Source: Hermatobates lingyangjiaoensis
Lineage: Eukaryota; Arthropoda; Insecta; Hemiptera; Hermatobatidae
Reading direction: 5' to 3'
Length of the DNA: 64,000 nucleotides
NCBI GenBank assembly: GCA_026182355.1
Contig: JAPFBL010000070.1
Span: forward strand, 345,501-409,500
The notes under the pieces were generated by a model. The model was not told the origin of the DNA. It did not search any database and saw only the letters and a program-made list of their open reading frames with translations. This document shows, piece after piece, positions 46,459 through 56,804 of the stretch; within the stretch, counting starts at the first letter, position 1, and every line of letters begins with the position of its first letter. A program made the position numbers and the translations under genes.

Positions 46459-46920
46459 TCATTGGTTATTGGTTTGGCCTATTGCTGGGGCTTGTTCTCC
46501 GAGTAGCTTGAGTACTCTTGACATCCCAGTTTGTTGTCTATTGATTATAGGGCTATTTTTGGATATTTCTATTGCTTCATAGATTGGGAGTCTATTGCAA
46601 TCATTGGTTTGCCTGATGATGGTGGTGTTTTCTGTAAGGTCCTGGCGGGATAGGTCGGAATTGTGTGCTTGTCTGGTATGGTTTTTTATAGCTCCTGATT
46701 GAAGGTGCATGGTGAGGCGTCTGGAAAGCGTAGTCTTCGTCATGCCGATATACTTGGCGTTAGCCAGGAGCTCACACTCTCCTTTTTTACATTTGTATTC
46801 GTACACGACGTTGACTCTCTGCAGATCGCTGGTTGCGGTGATGGGGCTGTTTTTTATGACTAAATTTGTTGTGGTCCGGGCCTTATAATAAATATGTAAT
46901 TTTATTCTGTCGTTGGGCAA
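46459..46920 (-). CDS. PLE2 Neptune-like GIY-YIG endonuclease fragment
   Basis: 153 codons. The conserved C-terminal linker (KLHIYYKARTTTNLV.KNS) is followed by VVYEYKC (38-44), the cysteine cluster CKKGEC (44-49) inserted between the GIY and YIG motifs as in Neptune-type PLEs, then AKYIGMT (55-61) with the arginines of TLSRRLTMHL. Ends at a natural stop. All motif residues visible here are intact, unlike PLE1 left, but the upstream polymerase is missing. Confidence 0.9.
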   Translation of the reverse strand: MPNDRIKLHIYYKARTTTNLVIKNSPITATSDLQRVNVVYEYKCKKGECELLANAKYIGMTKTTLSRRLTMHLQSGAIKNHTRQAHNSDLSRQDLTENTTIIRQTNDCNRLPIYEAIEISKNSPIINRQQTGMSRVLKLLGEQAPAIGQTNNQ

Positions 46921-46970
46921 GAAAATATGATATTCTTAAGTGGTTAAGTTAAGTTAAAATACACTTAAGA

Positions 46971-47461
46971 ATATCATACGAAGAAACGTAAAATGCAAAC
47001 AGCCCAACGACAGAATAAAATTACATATTTATTATAAGGCCCGGACCACAACAAATTTAGTCATAAAAAACAGCCCCATCACCGCAACCAGCGATCTGCA
47101 GAGAGTCAACGTCGTGTACGAATAGAAATGTAAAAAAGGAGAGTGTGAGCTCCTGGCTAACGCCAAGTATATCGGCATGACGAAGACTACGCTTTCCAGA
47201 CGCCTCACCATGCACCTTCAATCAGGAGCTATAAAAAACCATACCAGACAAGCACACAATTCCGACCTATCCCGCCAGGACCTTACAGAAAACACCACCA
47301 TCATCAGGCAAACCAATGATTGCAATAGACTCCCAATCTATGAAGCAATAGAAATATCCAAAAATAGCCCTATAATCAATAGACAACAAACTGGGATGTC
47401 AAGAGTACTCAAGCTACTCGGAGAACAAGCCCCAGCAATAGGCCAAACCAATAACCAATGA
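46971..47461 (+). pseudogene. PLE2 GIY-YIG fragment, right copy, with nonsense codon
   Basis: The frame opens at LKNIIRRNVKCKQPNDRIK, five-prime of the region kept in the left copy, and matches it to the stop. TAG at 47123-47125 replaces the tyrosine of VYEYKC. The downstream part reads open from 47177. The defect lies inside the GIY motif. Confidence 0.85.
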
Positions 47462-47485
47462 GAAGGAAGAACCACAATAGCACAG

Positions 47486-47525
47486 CCAATCAGCGCTCAC
47501 CCCCCTGACTCTCGGCTATATAAGG
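47486..47525 (+). promoter_or_regulatory. PLE2 promoter elements in the terminal region
   Basis: CCAAT (47486-47490) and CTATATAAGG (47516-47525). With a usual spacing of about 30 bp the start would fall near 47547, two bases before stem I of the hammerhead-like motif. Mirror elements lie in the left copy (TATA at about 46395-46404). Confidence 0.6.
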
Positions 47526-47548
47526 AGACCGGTAACCCACCTGTTTTG

Positions 47549-47591
47549 TGTCTTGAAAATGACTGCAGTAGACAGTCGAAACGCGTCGACA
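47549..47591 (+). ncRNA. hammerhead-like motif of PLE2 (right copy)
   Basis: Stem I TGTC (47549-47552)/GACA (47588-47591), core TTGAAAA (47553-47559), extra T (47560), stem II GACTG/CAGTC, loop CAGTAGA, GAA (47578-47580), self-complementary ACGCGT (47581-47586), unpaired C (47587). Mirror copy at 46329-46371 on the minus strand. Confidence 0.65.
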
Positions 47592-47704
47592 AGAAGAATT
47601 CATTCCTTGAACCGTTGTTCTCACAACGAAAAATTAATTTTCCGCAAACTTGAAAAGTTGGAGAAGAAGATCATCGATCGACAATATTCAGTCGTGTATA
47701 ACCA

Positions 47705-47708
<4 letters not shown>

Positions 47709-47770
<62 letters not shown>

Positions 47771-47771
47771 G
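47709..47771. repeat. (TA)n microsatellite
   Basis: About 60 bp TA. Borders PLE2 right and the family H arm. Confidence 0.95.
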
Positions 47772-47775
47772 TTAT

Positions 47776-47930
47776 ATATACCTGTCGCCTCTCTGCGGAG
47801 TGACTCACATCTGCCTTCCTGATGACGACCCAATCGAAATATATTAGTAAGTTTCTGCGATTTCTTTTATGCGTGTCCTTTTTTACATCTAGATTATTTA
47901 CTTCGTAGAATGGTTTTATTTAGTTGGTTG
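47776..47930 (+). mobile_element. PLE-terminus arm, family H
   Basis: GACTCACATCTGCCTTC, CTGATGA, extra C, GA...TC, GAA, ATAT, A, then TTAGTAAG and TTTTATGCGTGTCC. Matches 9172-9255. Confidence 0.7.
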
Positions 47931-48079
47931 TATATAATGTGGATATATTTTCAACGTTGCTAGAATCAACCTGCGCTAATTTTCATTTATAGCTCTTTGT
48001 TTAGTTCTAAAAAAACAAATTTAAACTTATTAGACTTTTGTTCATTTCTAATTTTTTTTAAGCAATTCGACCTTAATTA

Positions 48080-48145
48080 GTTTCATTAATCTGAAGATAG
48101 CCAACGTATGGTTGAAAGGTTGTTACGGTAATAAATCAGGTTTTT
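48080..48145 (+). mobile_element. PLE-terminus arm with hammerhead-like motif, unassigned family
   Basis: CTGAAGA, extra T, stem II AGCCA/TGGTT around ACGTA, GAA, AGGTT, then GTTACGG. Core and stem II fit; stem I is unclear. Confidence 0.5.
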
Positions 48146-48404
48146 TTATTCTTTCTAAGTAGTCTCGTTGTGTTTACCAATACTCTGGAGTATTGTTTTA
48201 TATGTCTCTGACTAAATAATTGTGGGAATTACCCCAAGACAATGGAAAATAGTGGGGAAATTCAAGGCAATTAGCAGAGAAGTCGTAAACGCAGTGTCTG
48301 CTGCTGTATATTTTAATTAACATGTCTCACAGAAGATTTACTGCCCACCTATACATATTTACATTGATATTGCTTCTCAACCGCTGATTGTTCAAATGCT
48401 AATT

Positions 48405-48765
48405 TAGATATTGAGGTTTAGGTCCAAATTATTAACTTATGATTACAAGCTGATGTTCTGTCCGAAAGCCGAACATAAAAAGTAAAATTAACATAAATGT
48501 AATTACGTTAGAAACACATCTATCAATTAAAACAATAACACAGTGCATTTTGGTTTTCTTTTACTTCTTTTTTATGTTTGTTGCTTCTCAGTTTTCGTTT
48601 TCTGCTAGTTGATTTTCTGTGGAAGAATTTGTTTTCAGAGTTGTTTAGAGTAGTACTAATTTTTTTAATAAATTATTTTCATTCTTGAGAAAGCCGAACA
48701 AATTTCAGCAAAACGTCAGCTTGTAATCAAACCTATTAATTTTGGGCCTAATCTTCAATATTTTC
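48405..48765. mobile_element. old PLE-terminus inverted pair
   Basis: Arms at 48405-48480 and about 48690-48765 share GATTACAAGCTGA and complementary TTTGGGCCTAAT-like blocks. The right side has TTGAGAAAGCCG, AAAACGTCAGC. Strongly diverged. Confidence 0.6.
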
Positions 48766-48785
48766 TCTTAATTCTATTACTTCAA

Positions 48786-48965
48786 GTCCGTGTACGGGGG
48801 GGCAGCACTGGTGGTTGCCGTGTCGGTTACTAGCCGTGCGTCTACAAAGTGCTTGGTCTCCCTTTTTCTTTTCTCCTCAAGACGGATTGCCCGAAAATTT
48901 GAGTTTTTAAGTGTGTTTCTTTACTTTGTGTGCTACTTATCTTCAATTTTGAACTGTTTTATTTA
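48786..48965 (+). mobile_element. PLE-terminus arm, family E
   Basis: GGTTACTAGCCGTGCGTCTA, CTCCTCAAGACGGATTGCCC, GAAAATTTGAG and the tail CTTCAATTTTGAACTG. Core CTCAAGA has lost G5. Confidence 0.75.
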
Positions 48966-49083
48966 TACATACTGATAAAACTATTGACCGTGAAATAGAA
49001 ACAAAATTATAATTTCAATTTTATCAACAGAAGTTTTTCTGTCTCAAAATTTTATACTTCTGCCTATAAAAAAGGTTTAAATA

Positions 49084-49189
49084 AGTAATGAAGGACTCAC
49101 TTTTCAGTATTTTGACCGTTATGGTGGTTGAAGTATTGAAAAGTGAGTCCTTTGTTACGTTACTTTGTATGTGTCGCGGTTTATTTTAG

Positions 49190-49195
<6 letters not shown>
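49084..49195. mobile_element. family G inverted pair, short
   Basis: GACTCACTTTTCAGTATTTTG faces GAAGTATTGAAAAGTGAGTC through a GACCGTTATGGTGGTT centre. (CA)n and (TA)n follow. Confidence 0.8.
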
Positions 49196-49227
<32 letters not shown>

Positions 49228-49449
49228 CTAAAGTTTAAACCACAAGAAGAAAGGAAATGAATTGACATAAATGCTCTGAGGCCTTTCACTGTGTCATCAG
49301 AGAGCAAACAAACGAAAATTCTTACTTTTGTTTGCTCTCTGATGACGTAAAGTGAAAGGTCTCAGAGCATTTATTTCTATTGTTTTTTTTTCATTGTGGT
49401 TTAAAGTTTATTATTGCATTTTGTGTTTATTTGTTGTGATTATTCTGCA
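49228..49449. mobile_element. PLE-terminus inverted pair, family I
   Basis: Left arm 49228-49310, right arm about 49318-49449. The right arm holds stem I GCTCT (49334-49338)/AGAGC (49364-49368), the exact core CTGATGA, extra C, GAA (49354-49356), AGGTCT and C. Stem II is reduced to almost nothing. The left arm stem III is a perfect AGGCCT. Confidence 0.8.
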
Positions 49450-49458
49450 TATATATAT

Positions 49459-49652
49459 GATCAAACCACAATAAGAAATGGGAAAACAAGACTAAGATCT
49501 TTCAACCGTAACAAGCGGTCTTCGTCAGAGTCAAAAACCCAACTGAACGAAGACCGCTTGTTACGGTTGAAAAATCTTAGTCTTGTTTTCCCATTTCTTA
49601 TTGTGGTTTGAACATTAATTGTTATTCACGTGTTTATGTGAAATCTTTATGT
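49459..49652. mobile_element. PLE-terminus inverted pair, family A
   Basis: The left arm has the whole motif, including GACTCTGACGAAGACC. The right arm begins at GAACGAAGACCG, so its truncation falls inside the core. Confidence 0.88.
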
Positions 49653-49667
49653 ATATATATATATATA

Positions 49668-49775
49668 CAAAATTTCACATAAAAACGTGACATAACAATC
49701 AATGATCAAACCAAAATGTGGTGAGTTACGTGAATATTTATATCACGTGTTATTGAGACAATTTTGTATATATAT
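49668..49775. mobile_element. minimal family A-like inverted pair
   Basis: Only tail sequences: TACAAAATTTCACATAAAAA and AACAATCAATGATCAAACC on the left, ATCACGTGTTATTG and CAATTTTGTATA on the right. Confidence 0.65.
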
Positions 49776-49785
49776 ATATATATAT

Positions 49786-49943
49786 GATCAAACCACTATA
49801 TGAAATGGGAAAACAAGACTAAGATCTTTCAACCGTAACAAGCGGTCTTCGTTGAGTCAAAAACTCAACTGATTGTTGGGTTTGTCAAAAACAAATTCTT
49901 ATTGTGGTTTGATCTTTGATTGTTATTTCACGTGTTTATGTGA

Positions 49944-49957
<14 letters not shown>
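49786..49957. mobile_element. PLE-terminus inverted pair, family A, right arm deleted
   Basis: The left arm is complete apart from TCGTTGAGTC (lost CAGA). The right arm lacks the motif and resumes at TTCTTATTGTGGTTTGATC. Confidence 0.75.
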
Positions 49958-49986
<29 letters not shown>

Positions 49987-50340
49987 GCACTTAATAAACG
50001 GAAAAACGATCCAAACTGGACACAATAACAGTTCAAAATTGCGGATAGGTAGAACTTAAAGTAAAGAAGCACACTTACAAACTGAAATTTTTGGGCAATC
50101 CGTCTTCAGGAGAAAAGAGAAAGGGAGACCAAGCATGTTGTAGACGCAATGGCTAGTAACGGCTACTAGCCTTGAGTCTACAACATGCTTGGTCTCCCTT
50201 TCTCTTTTCGCGCTCCGTTCTCCGACGTGGGAAGATCTCTCTCACTTCGTCCTCTCTTCTAGTCTACTCCTGATGACGAATTCTGTAAGTGTTCTTTTTA
50301 TTCTTTTTTCTTTGTCGTGCTTTGAGTAATTTAAAGTCAT
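49987..50340. mobile_element. chimeric inverted pair: family E left, E-to-C switch right
   Basis: The left arm (49987-50162) is family E with CTGAAGACGGATT, GCCC, GAAA. The right arm matches E only up to TCTCTTTT (about 50208), then continues as family C from CGCGCTCCGTTCTCC to CTTTGAGTAATTTAAAG. The C portion lacks the stem II to stem III segment. Confidence 0.85.
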
Positions 50341-50356
50341 ATATATATATATATAT

Positions 50357-50535
50357 AACACTTGAAATAAACAGTGACACATAGACTGAAACATAACAAA
50401 AGACTCACTTTTCAATATTTCGACCATAATGGCGGTCGAAATATTGAAAAGTGGGTCTTTTGTTATGTTTCAGTCTATGTGACACTGTTTATTTCAAGTG
50501 TTATCTGTCCTGCCCGACCGTTTTTCGTTTATCAT

Positions 50536-50540
<5 letters not shown>
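50357..50540. mobile_element. PLE-terminus inverted pair, family G, near perfect
   Basis: The left arm starts at 50357 (AACACTTGAAATAAACAGTG) and its exact complement ends at 50502. The centre GACCATAATGGCGGTC falls inside stem II, so neither arm has the CUGANGA core. The tail continues to GTTTATCATGG before (TA)n. Confidence 0.9.
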
Positions 50541-50568
<28 letters not shown>

Positions 50569-50569
50569 G

Positions 50570-50757
50570 ACAGTCTAGTCGAAGGTTTTGTCCGGTTAAC
50601 ATTGCTATTCCTTTAAATAATGTAAATTTCATTTTCTTAGTTCAAAAATTCTTACTTCTGCCTATGAAAGAGGTTTTAAATAAAACCGAAACGTTGGCAA
50701 CGAGAGTTTGATTTTTTATCCTGGAAAATTGACCGAACCCCGATTAGAGAACACACC

Positions 50758-50758
<1 letters not shown>
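50570..50758 (+). mobile_element. PLE-terminus arm, family F (PLE1-like)
   Basis: Same sequence as the 36671-36880 arm: TCTAGTCGAAGGTTTTGTCC, GGTTTT/AAAACC, GAAACGTTGGCA, and the end CCCGATTAGAGAACACACCT next to (TA)n. Confidence 0.82.
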
Positions 50759-50810
<52 letters not shown>

Positions 50811-50813
<3 letters not shown>

Positions 50814-50905
50814 ATGATCAAACAACTGAGTTGGGTTTTTGACTCTGACGAAGACCGCTTGTTACGGTTGAAAGATCTTAGTCTTGTTTTCCCATTTCTT
50901 ATTGT
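50811..50905. mobile_element. family A pair with a 13-bp left arm
   Basis: TCAATGATCAAAC (left tail) is joined directly to a right arm with the complete hammerhead-like motif (GACTCTGACGAAGACCGCTT onward). An extreme case of unequal truncation. Confidence 0.75.
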
Positions 50906-50907
50906 TA

Positions 50908-51035
<128 letters not shown>

Positions 51036-51039
51036 GAGA

Positions 51040-51185
51040 GAGTTCAATGTATAAAAAACATACAGAAATAAACAACGCCCACTTACTGTCTCTAATAATC
51101 AGTCCGACATGTATCAGGAGAGATAAGAAAGGGACCAAGCGTACTGGTTCAGAGACGGTTGTAGACCTACTGCTACACCAAAGCC
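51040..51185 (-). mobile_element. PLE-terminus arm, family L
   Basis: Minus strand: TCTCTC, CTGATAC, ..., GGACTGAT, TATTA, GAGAC; related to 9690-9830. Stem I TCTC/GAGA pairs. Core and GAA are mutated. Confidence 0.65.
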
Positions 51186-51189
51186 ACAT

Positions 51190-52115
51190 TTAACAAATCA
51201 CTTGATTAAGTTGAATATTTATGGGTTTGACAATTTTTTATACAGTTGATTGTAGACTACTCCAATTTCGTTACGCTACTTTTTGATAGATAAAATTATA
51301 TTTCACGAATACATTATTATTGAATATGAATAATTGTGTCGATTAGAGTTTTTGAACAGAATTTCATAAAGTTGTTGAGACCGTAAAACAGTTATATCAT
51401 AAATATATTGATTATTATTTCCAATAATATAAGTGTTTTCTTATACTTGACAGCTTAATTTGAACAAATACCGGGTAATTGTAAGTTTATTCGAGCGAAA
51501 TTGAGGTCTGGTATTGTTTTACTCTAAGCTCGCACAATATCGACTAAGTGATGTTCATTTAATAGTCTTTGAAAGAAACCTTTAGTGGAAGAATAAAATA
51601 CCGCTTCAGAGATTTGAATAATAAACTCGACACTTGCGAGAATTCCATTTTTACACAGTAATCCTATCTAAGTAAATTCTGAAAACAGATGCAATTGTCA
51701 AGAAATGTTTTATCTTATAACAATTCATATCTGAACAATATTTTAAATTATTTAATAAAACATCATTTTCGAACTATCAAGTATTTTTAATTTTGTACAA
51801 TTATATTTAAATAACTAACTTTTTTTCATTATAATTATTATAAAAATTAACCATCCTATCTCCTAGCGTTTGTTACAACTAAACCAGTTTTCGAATAATC
51901 CTATTGTCATTAGTAAACTCAAAGTTATTGTGTACAATTTAATCATATGAGTGCAACAATAATCTTCGAATGCCTCAAGATTGTCTTCCTGTTTGATCTG
52001 AACTAGCCAATATTGCCTTATTTTAAAAAAAAAATTAATAATTCGTAATTGCTATTTATTTTTATTGAATTTAATTTAATTTTACTTTTTTATACTCCTA
52101 CCATATGTAGTCATC
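51190..52115. other. no recognised gene
   Basis: AT-rich unique sequence, nothing supported. Confidence 0.4.
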
Positions 52116-52116
52116 T

Positions 52117-53827
52117 ATGGTATAAGTATATCGAGTGGGTGTCTAATCGTAATTATAGCCTTCTGAAATGCTGTATGATACCACAGAATCTGTCAATGGT
52201 ATAATCATATCGAGTGGGTGTCTAATCGTAATTATAGTCTTCTGAAATGCTGTATGATACCACAGAATCTGTCCTTGGTTTAAGTATATCGAGTGGGTGT
52301 CTAATCGTAATTATAGTCTTCTGAATTGCTGTATGATACCACAGAATCTGTCAATGGTATAAGTATTTCGAGTGGTGTCTAATCGTAATTATAGTCTTCT
52401 GAAATGCTGTATGATACCACAGAATCTGTCAATGGTATAATCATATCGAGTGGGTGCCTAATCGTAATTATAATCTTCTGAAATGCTGTATGATACCATA
52501 GAATCTGTCAATGGTATAAGTATTTCGAGTGGTGTCTAATCGTAATTATAGTCTTCTGAAATGCTGTATGATACCACAGAATCTGTCAATGGTATAAGTA
52601 TATCCAGTGGGTGTCTAATCGTAATTATAATCTTCTGAAATGCTGTATGATACCACAGAATCTGTCAATGGTATAAGTATATCCAGTGGGTGTCTAATCG
52701 TAATTATAATCTTCTGAAATGCTGTATGATACCATAGAATCTGTCAATGGTATAAGTATTTCGAGTGGTGTCTAATCGTAATTATAGTCTTCTGAAATGC
52801 TGTATGATACCACAGAATCTGTCAATGGTATAAGTATATCCAGTGGGTGCCTAATCGTAATTATAATCTTCTGAAATGCTGTATGATACCACAGAATCTG
52901 TCAATGGTATAAGTATTTCGAGTGGTGTCTAATCGTAATTATAATCTTCTGAAATGCTGTATGATACCACAGAATCTGTCAATGGTATAATCATATCGAG
53001 TGGGTGTGTAATCGTAATTATAGTCTTCTGAAATGCTGTATGATACCACAGAATCTGTCAATGGTATAAGTATATCCAGTGGGTGCCTAATCGTAATTAT
53101 AGTCTTCTGAAATGCTGTATGATACCACAGAATCTGTCAATGGTATAAGTATTTCGAGTGGTGTCTAATCGTAATTATAATCTTCTGAAATGCTGTATGA
53201 TACCACAGAATCTGTCAATGGTATAAGTATATCCAGTGGGTGCCTAATCGTAATTATAGTCTTCTGAAATGCTGTATGATACCACAGAATCTGTCAATGG
53301 TATAATCATATCGAGTGGGTGTGTAATCGTAATTATAGTCTTCTGAAATGCTGTATGATACCACAGAATCTGTCAATGGTATAAGTATATCCAGTGGGTG
53401 CCTAATCGTAATTATAATCTTCTGAAATGCTGTATGATACCATAGAATCTGTCAATGGTATAAGTATTTCGAGTGGTGTCTAATCGTAATTATAGTCTTC
53501 TGAAATGCTGTATGATACCACAGAATCTGTCAATGGTATAATCATATCGAGTGGGTACCTAATCGTAATTATAATCTTCTGAAATGCTGTATGATACCAC
53601 AGAATCTGTCCTTGGTTTAAGTATATCCAGTGGGTGTCTAATCGTAATTATAGTCTTCTGAAATGCTGTATGATACCACAGAATCTGTCCTTGGTTTAAG
53701 TATATCCAGTGGGTGCCTAATCGTAATTATAATCTTCTGAAATGCTGTATGATACCATAGAATCTGTCAATGGTATAAGTATTTCGAGTGGTGTCTAATA
53801 TCGTAATAATATTCTTCTGAAATGTTT
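52117..53827. repeat. 79-bp minisatellite, about 22 units
   Basis: The unit contains GAGTGGGTGTCTAATCGTAA, TTATAGTCTTCTGAAATGC and TGTATGATACCACAGAATCT. Unit length is 79 bp, or 78 where GTGGG became GTGG. At least four variants differ in the segment before the anchor (ATATCGAG, TTTCGAG, ATATCCAG, CATATCGAG) and in GGTGTCT, GGTGCCT, GGTGTGT. No long open frame runs through it. Confidence 0.95.
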
Positions 53828-54068
53828 TATATTTAAATATTTAAGTACTCTTCTGTTATTGTCGGTGTTAGTCCTTTCCGTTTAACAGTAATGCCATGAG
53901 GATGGAATGTTACGAACTGGTCTGGTTGCGAAGAGGTGCGAGATAATATGATACATTTTTATAATATTATCACTAACAAATTTTATTTATTATTTTTATT
54001 GTTAAGAGATTTTTCTTATTTAATACTAACGAGCATACCATATTGAATGGCTGTATATATAATAGCAA

Positions 54069-54096
54069 CTTGTAGCAACCATCTTGTTGCTACAAG
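54069..54096. repeat. perfect 11-bp hairpin
   Basis: CTTGTAGCAAC (54069-54079) and GTTGCTACAAG (54086-54096), 6-nt loop. Confidence 0.8.
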
Positions 54097-54202
54097 GTGA
54101 TCTGTCTCTCTAGATATAGCTACAGCCAACTAAAATGAATAGCTAAACAAAACCCAAAGTTGTAGTCGCTATAGTTTAAACTTGTGTGGGTGACACCACA
54201 TA

Positions 54203-54238
54203 GTAAAAACAACATTGTCTGGACAATGTTGTTTTTAC
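54203..54238. repeat. perfect 16-bp hairpin
   Basis: GTAAAAACAACATTGT and its exact complement with loop CTGG. It directly follows a possible 5S-SINE remnant (GGGTGACACCACATAG, about 54180-54202). Confidence 0.85.
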
Positions 54239-54653
54239 ATGCTTTATATTTGTGCCGATCAAAAGTGAACCAGAAATTTTCATGCCTTCAGTTGTAAAAA
54301 AGACACAAAGTCTATAAGCATGAATAACGAATGAAGAAAGGTTGTTTAAAATTCAGTAACTATCAATTTTTTCATGACATGTTACATTTCTTCAGAAATA
54401 GGAGCCAAACTTGCTATTCCCGATTACTCTTGTGATTTAAATGCCCCAATATCCCTGAATAATACATATAGTTAGCACTGATGCCTCAGGTGACTCTACA
54501 TTTATTTTTGAGATATCTACTTGAAATTCTCTGTTATTAAATCCAGATTATTTGAATCGATAATTTCATTTCGTAATGATATGTATTTATGCCAAACAAC
54601 TTCAGTACATTACTGCTATTATGTACCTTACGATGTATATATGATTACTATCT

Positions 54654-54790
54654 ACATCCAAACCTCAATAAGAAATGAGAAAAATGACTAAAATTTTTCA
54701 AAGTAAGGTCTTATTATTTGTTTTAATTTCTGACTGTGGTTTAGACGTTGATTGTTATTTCACCTATTTATTGTGAAATCTTGTTACATA
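54654..54790. mobile_element. diverged family A-like inverted pair
   Basis: ATCCAAACCTCAATAAGAAA faces TTTCTGACTGTGGTTTAGACG and the tail TTGTGAAATCTTGTTA. The motif is lost. Confidence 0.6.
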
Positions 54791-54799
54791 CGATGACTA

Positions 54800-55064
54800 T
54801 ATTGAGCCGTTTATTTTGAAAGTGGCCTAATTCCATTTTCCAAAAAAATTTAGCTAGCTATTTAAATAATTACATTTTTACGTTATCTTTACCTTTTGCA
54901 GCAAATTGTACAAAATTTATTTAAAATTACTAAGAATTTTTATAACAAAAATTAGTTGATAAATAAAATGACAATATTTTTAAATTTTGTAAAACGCAAA
55001 CCCTTAAATATCTCGATTTTAACATAAATGGAATTAGGCCACTTTCAAAATAAGCGGCTCAATA
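54800..55064. mobile_element. 265-bp MITE with about 38-bp terminal inverted repeats
   Basis: TATTGAGCCGTTTATTTTG, AAAGTGGCCTAATTCCATTT at the left and the same on the other strand at the right, with one or two mismatches. TA-rich ends suggest a TA target. No coding capacity. Confidence 0.85.
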
Positions 55065-55427
55065 TACCCCCATAAACTTTAAACAACTTGCTAATTTTTA
55101 GTTTTGTACATTTTCTTAGTTAGTTTTCCATGTAGTAATAATAATATAAGTGTTAATAGAAATGTAATATATCAAATTTTTAAGGGCTTGGATATTGATG
55201 GCGTAACCTCATCTTTAGGCACTAATCCTCCTCATCATCATTAAGTTACTCCGCTTGAGTTCAGATGTACAGGAAATGGTGTAAACGAGGGATTTAAACA
55301 GAATTTTAAAACGTTTGAAAAAATAAAGTATATTTATAGGTTTCGATTTATATAAATTAATGAAACATTTGTTTTTTTAAGATTGGCTTTTAATTCTCAA
55401 ATTCTTCAGTCTGTTGCTATGTAGTAT

Positions 55428-55600
55428 TTACTCATATTTAAAAATTTATGGATAAAATTTCCACATAAAGAAAATTTGTATCATTTAACAACGCGTTTCA
55501 AAAACATAGTGTTCTTCTTCAGGTTTATCTAATTGTTCAAGGGGTAATCTTCCATCTTCATGCTAGGAAAAGATACACTTGAAGAAGAAAATTTTTTTTT
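55428..55600. mobile_element. PLE-terminus pair, family D, diverged
   Basis: The left arm (55428-55545, minus) reads CCTGAAGAAGAACACTATG, TTTTTGAAACGCGTTG. On the right only ACACTTGAAGAAGAAAATT remains. A further piece lies near 55660-55740. Confidence 0.6.
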
Positions 55601-56567
55601 GCTAGTAGAAAAAAAAGGGTATTAACGGAAATATGTCTACATCGCACTACAGACAAAGAACTATGAAGAAAGTCATTTCGTGTTTGAAACACATTTTGTG
55701 TTAATAAAACTGTATTTATGCGATGCCTTTGACCAAAACTTTCAAATATATTGAGAATTAAAATTCAAAAGTTTGAAGTTTAAGTATTTTTTTTTTTAAT
55801 AAAATCGTTACTTTAAGGCTTTTTCTGTGTAACTTTTTTTTTTTGAGATAAATATAACTTGTGTTGTGCAGAGACACAGTGTTTAATGAATTCAATTTTC
55901 TGGAGCAGTTTAAGATGAAAGCCCTGGCATAACTTTTGAAATTCAATTGAAACAGGGAATTTCCTTTGTCTTCATTTCAAAGCTGTTTGTTCTTTCCTTA
56001 TACACTTAACTAAGTCCACTCTTGTTTATGGTATCGTTCTTCTTAAACAGTTTTAATTCTATTTTTTTAATTTAAATTGACTTCACTGATTTGTACCAAA
56101 ACAATTAGAATTAGATTAGAAGCCAACTAAAGTACTTGCATTAATGATATTATTACGCACATCTGTCTCCCTTAAATCGTTATTGTGGACTTCTGACCGA
56201 TTTTGTACATAGCGAATCTTCATGTAAAAATGTATGTTAATTAAACGTAACAGCATATATGTATATGCATATAAAACTTCTCAGTGAACTCGTTAAATAA
56301 AAATCAAAATCTAAAGCACATGAAATGCAAAAATGGGACTCGTTTAGGACCACTTTTAGGATTACACTTGATCCATTTCTGAATTTCCTATCGTGCTATA
56401 GAAATTGTATATAGGTACGTAAACCCTTCATAGGAATAGCATATGAGGTGTGCATGCTCTATACTTAGGCTGGTCAGATGTTTTCAGCCTAATACGGGGC
56501 ATTTTAAGTATAATACTGTATATGCTTATATACTATATTATTAGTTGTAATATATAATATATTATAT

Positions 56568-56795
56568 AACAAGATTTCACATTAACATATTAAATAACAA
56601 TCAATGATCAAAACCACAATAAGAAAATGGGAAAACAAGACAAAGATCTTTCAACCGTAACAAGCGGTCTTCGTCAGAGTCAAAAACCCAAAAACCCAAC
56701 AGTTGGGTTTTTGACTCTGACGAAGACCGCTTGTTACGGTTGAAAGATCTTAGTCTTGTTTTCCCATTTTCTTATTGTGGTTTGATCATTGGGTA
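56568..56795. mobile_element. PLE-terminus inverted pair, family A, near perfect
   Basis: Arms 56568-56698 and 56701-56795 are almost exact complements meeting at AAAAACCCAACAGTTGGG. Both hold the complete motif, including GACTCTGACGAAGACCGCTT and TTACGGTTGAAAGATCTTAG. Confidence 0.9.
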
Positions 56796-56804
56796 TATAT
56801 ATAT

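Larger units (their letters stand above)
46178..47708. mobile_element. PLE2: two 5'-truncated Neptune-like PLE copies head to head
   Basis: Left copy 46178-46942 (minus), right copy 46971-47708 (plus), separated by a short GTTAAGTTAAGTTAAAATA-type spacer. Each has a GIY-YIG reading frame, CCAAT and TATA elements, a hammerhead-like motif and the start of the next unit's ORF (IFRKLEKLEKKI...YNQS) ending in (TA)n. The left copy runs about 30 bp further (CIKEGLLPKYTN). Confidence 0.92.

Noticed and set aside
52117..53827. The 79-bp array as a CRISPR or as a protein-coding repeat
   Set aside because: Units are contiguous without unique spacers, and every frame has stops.
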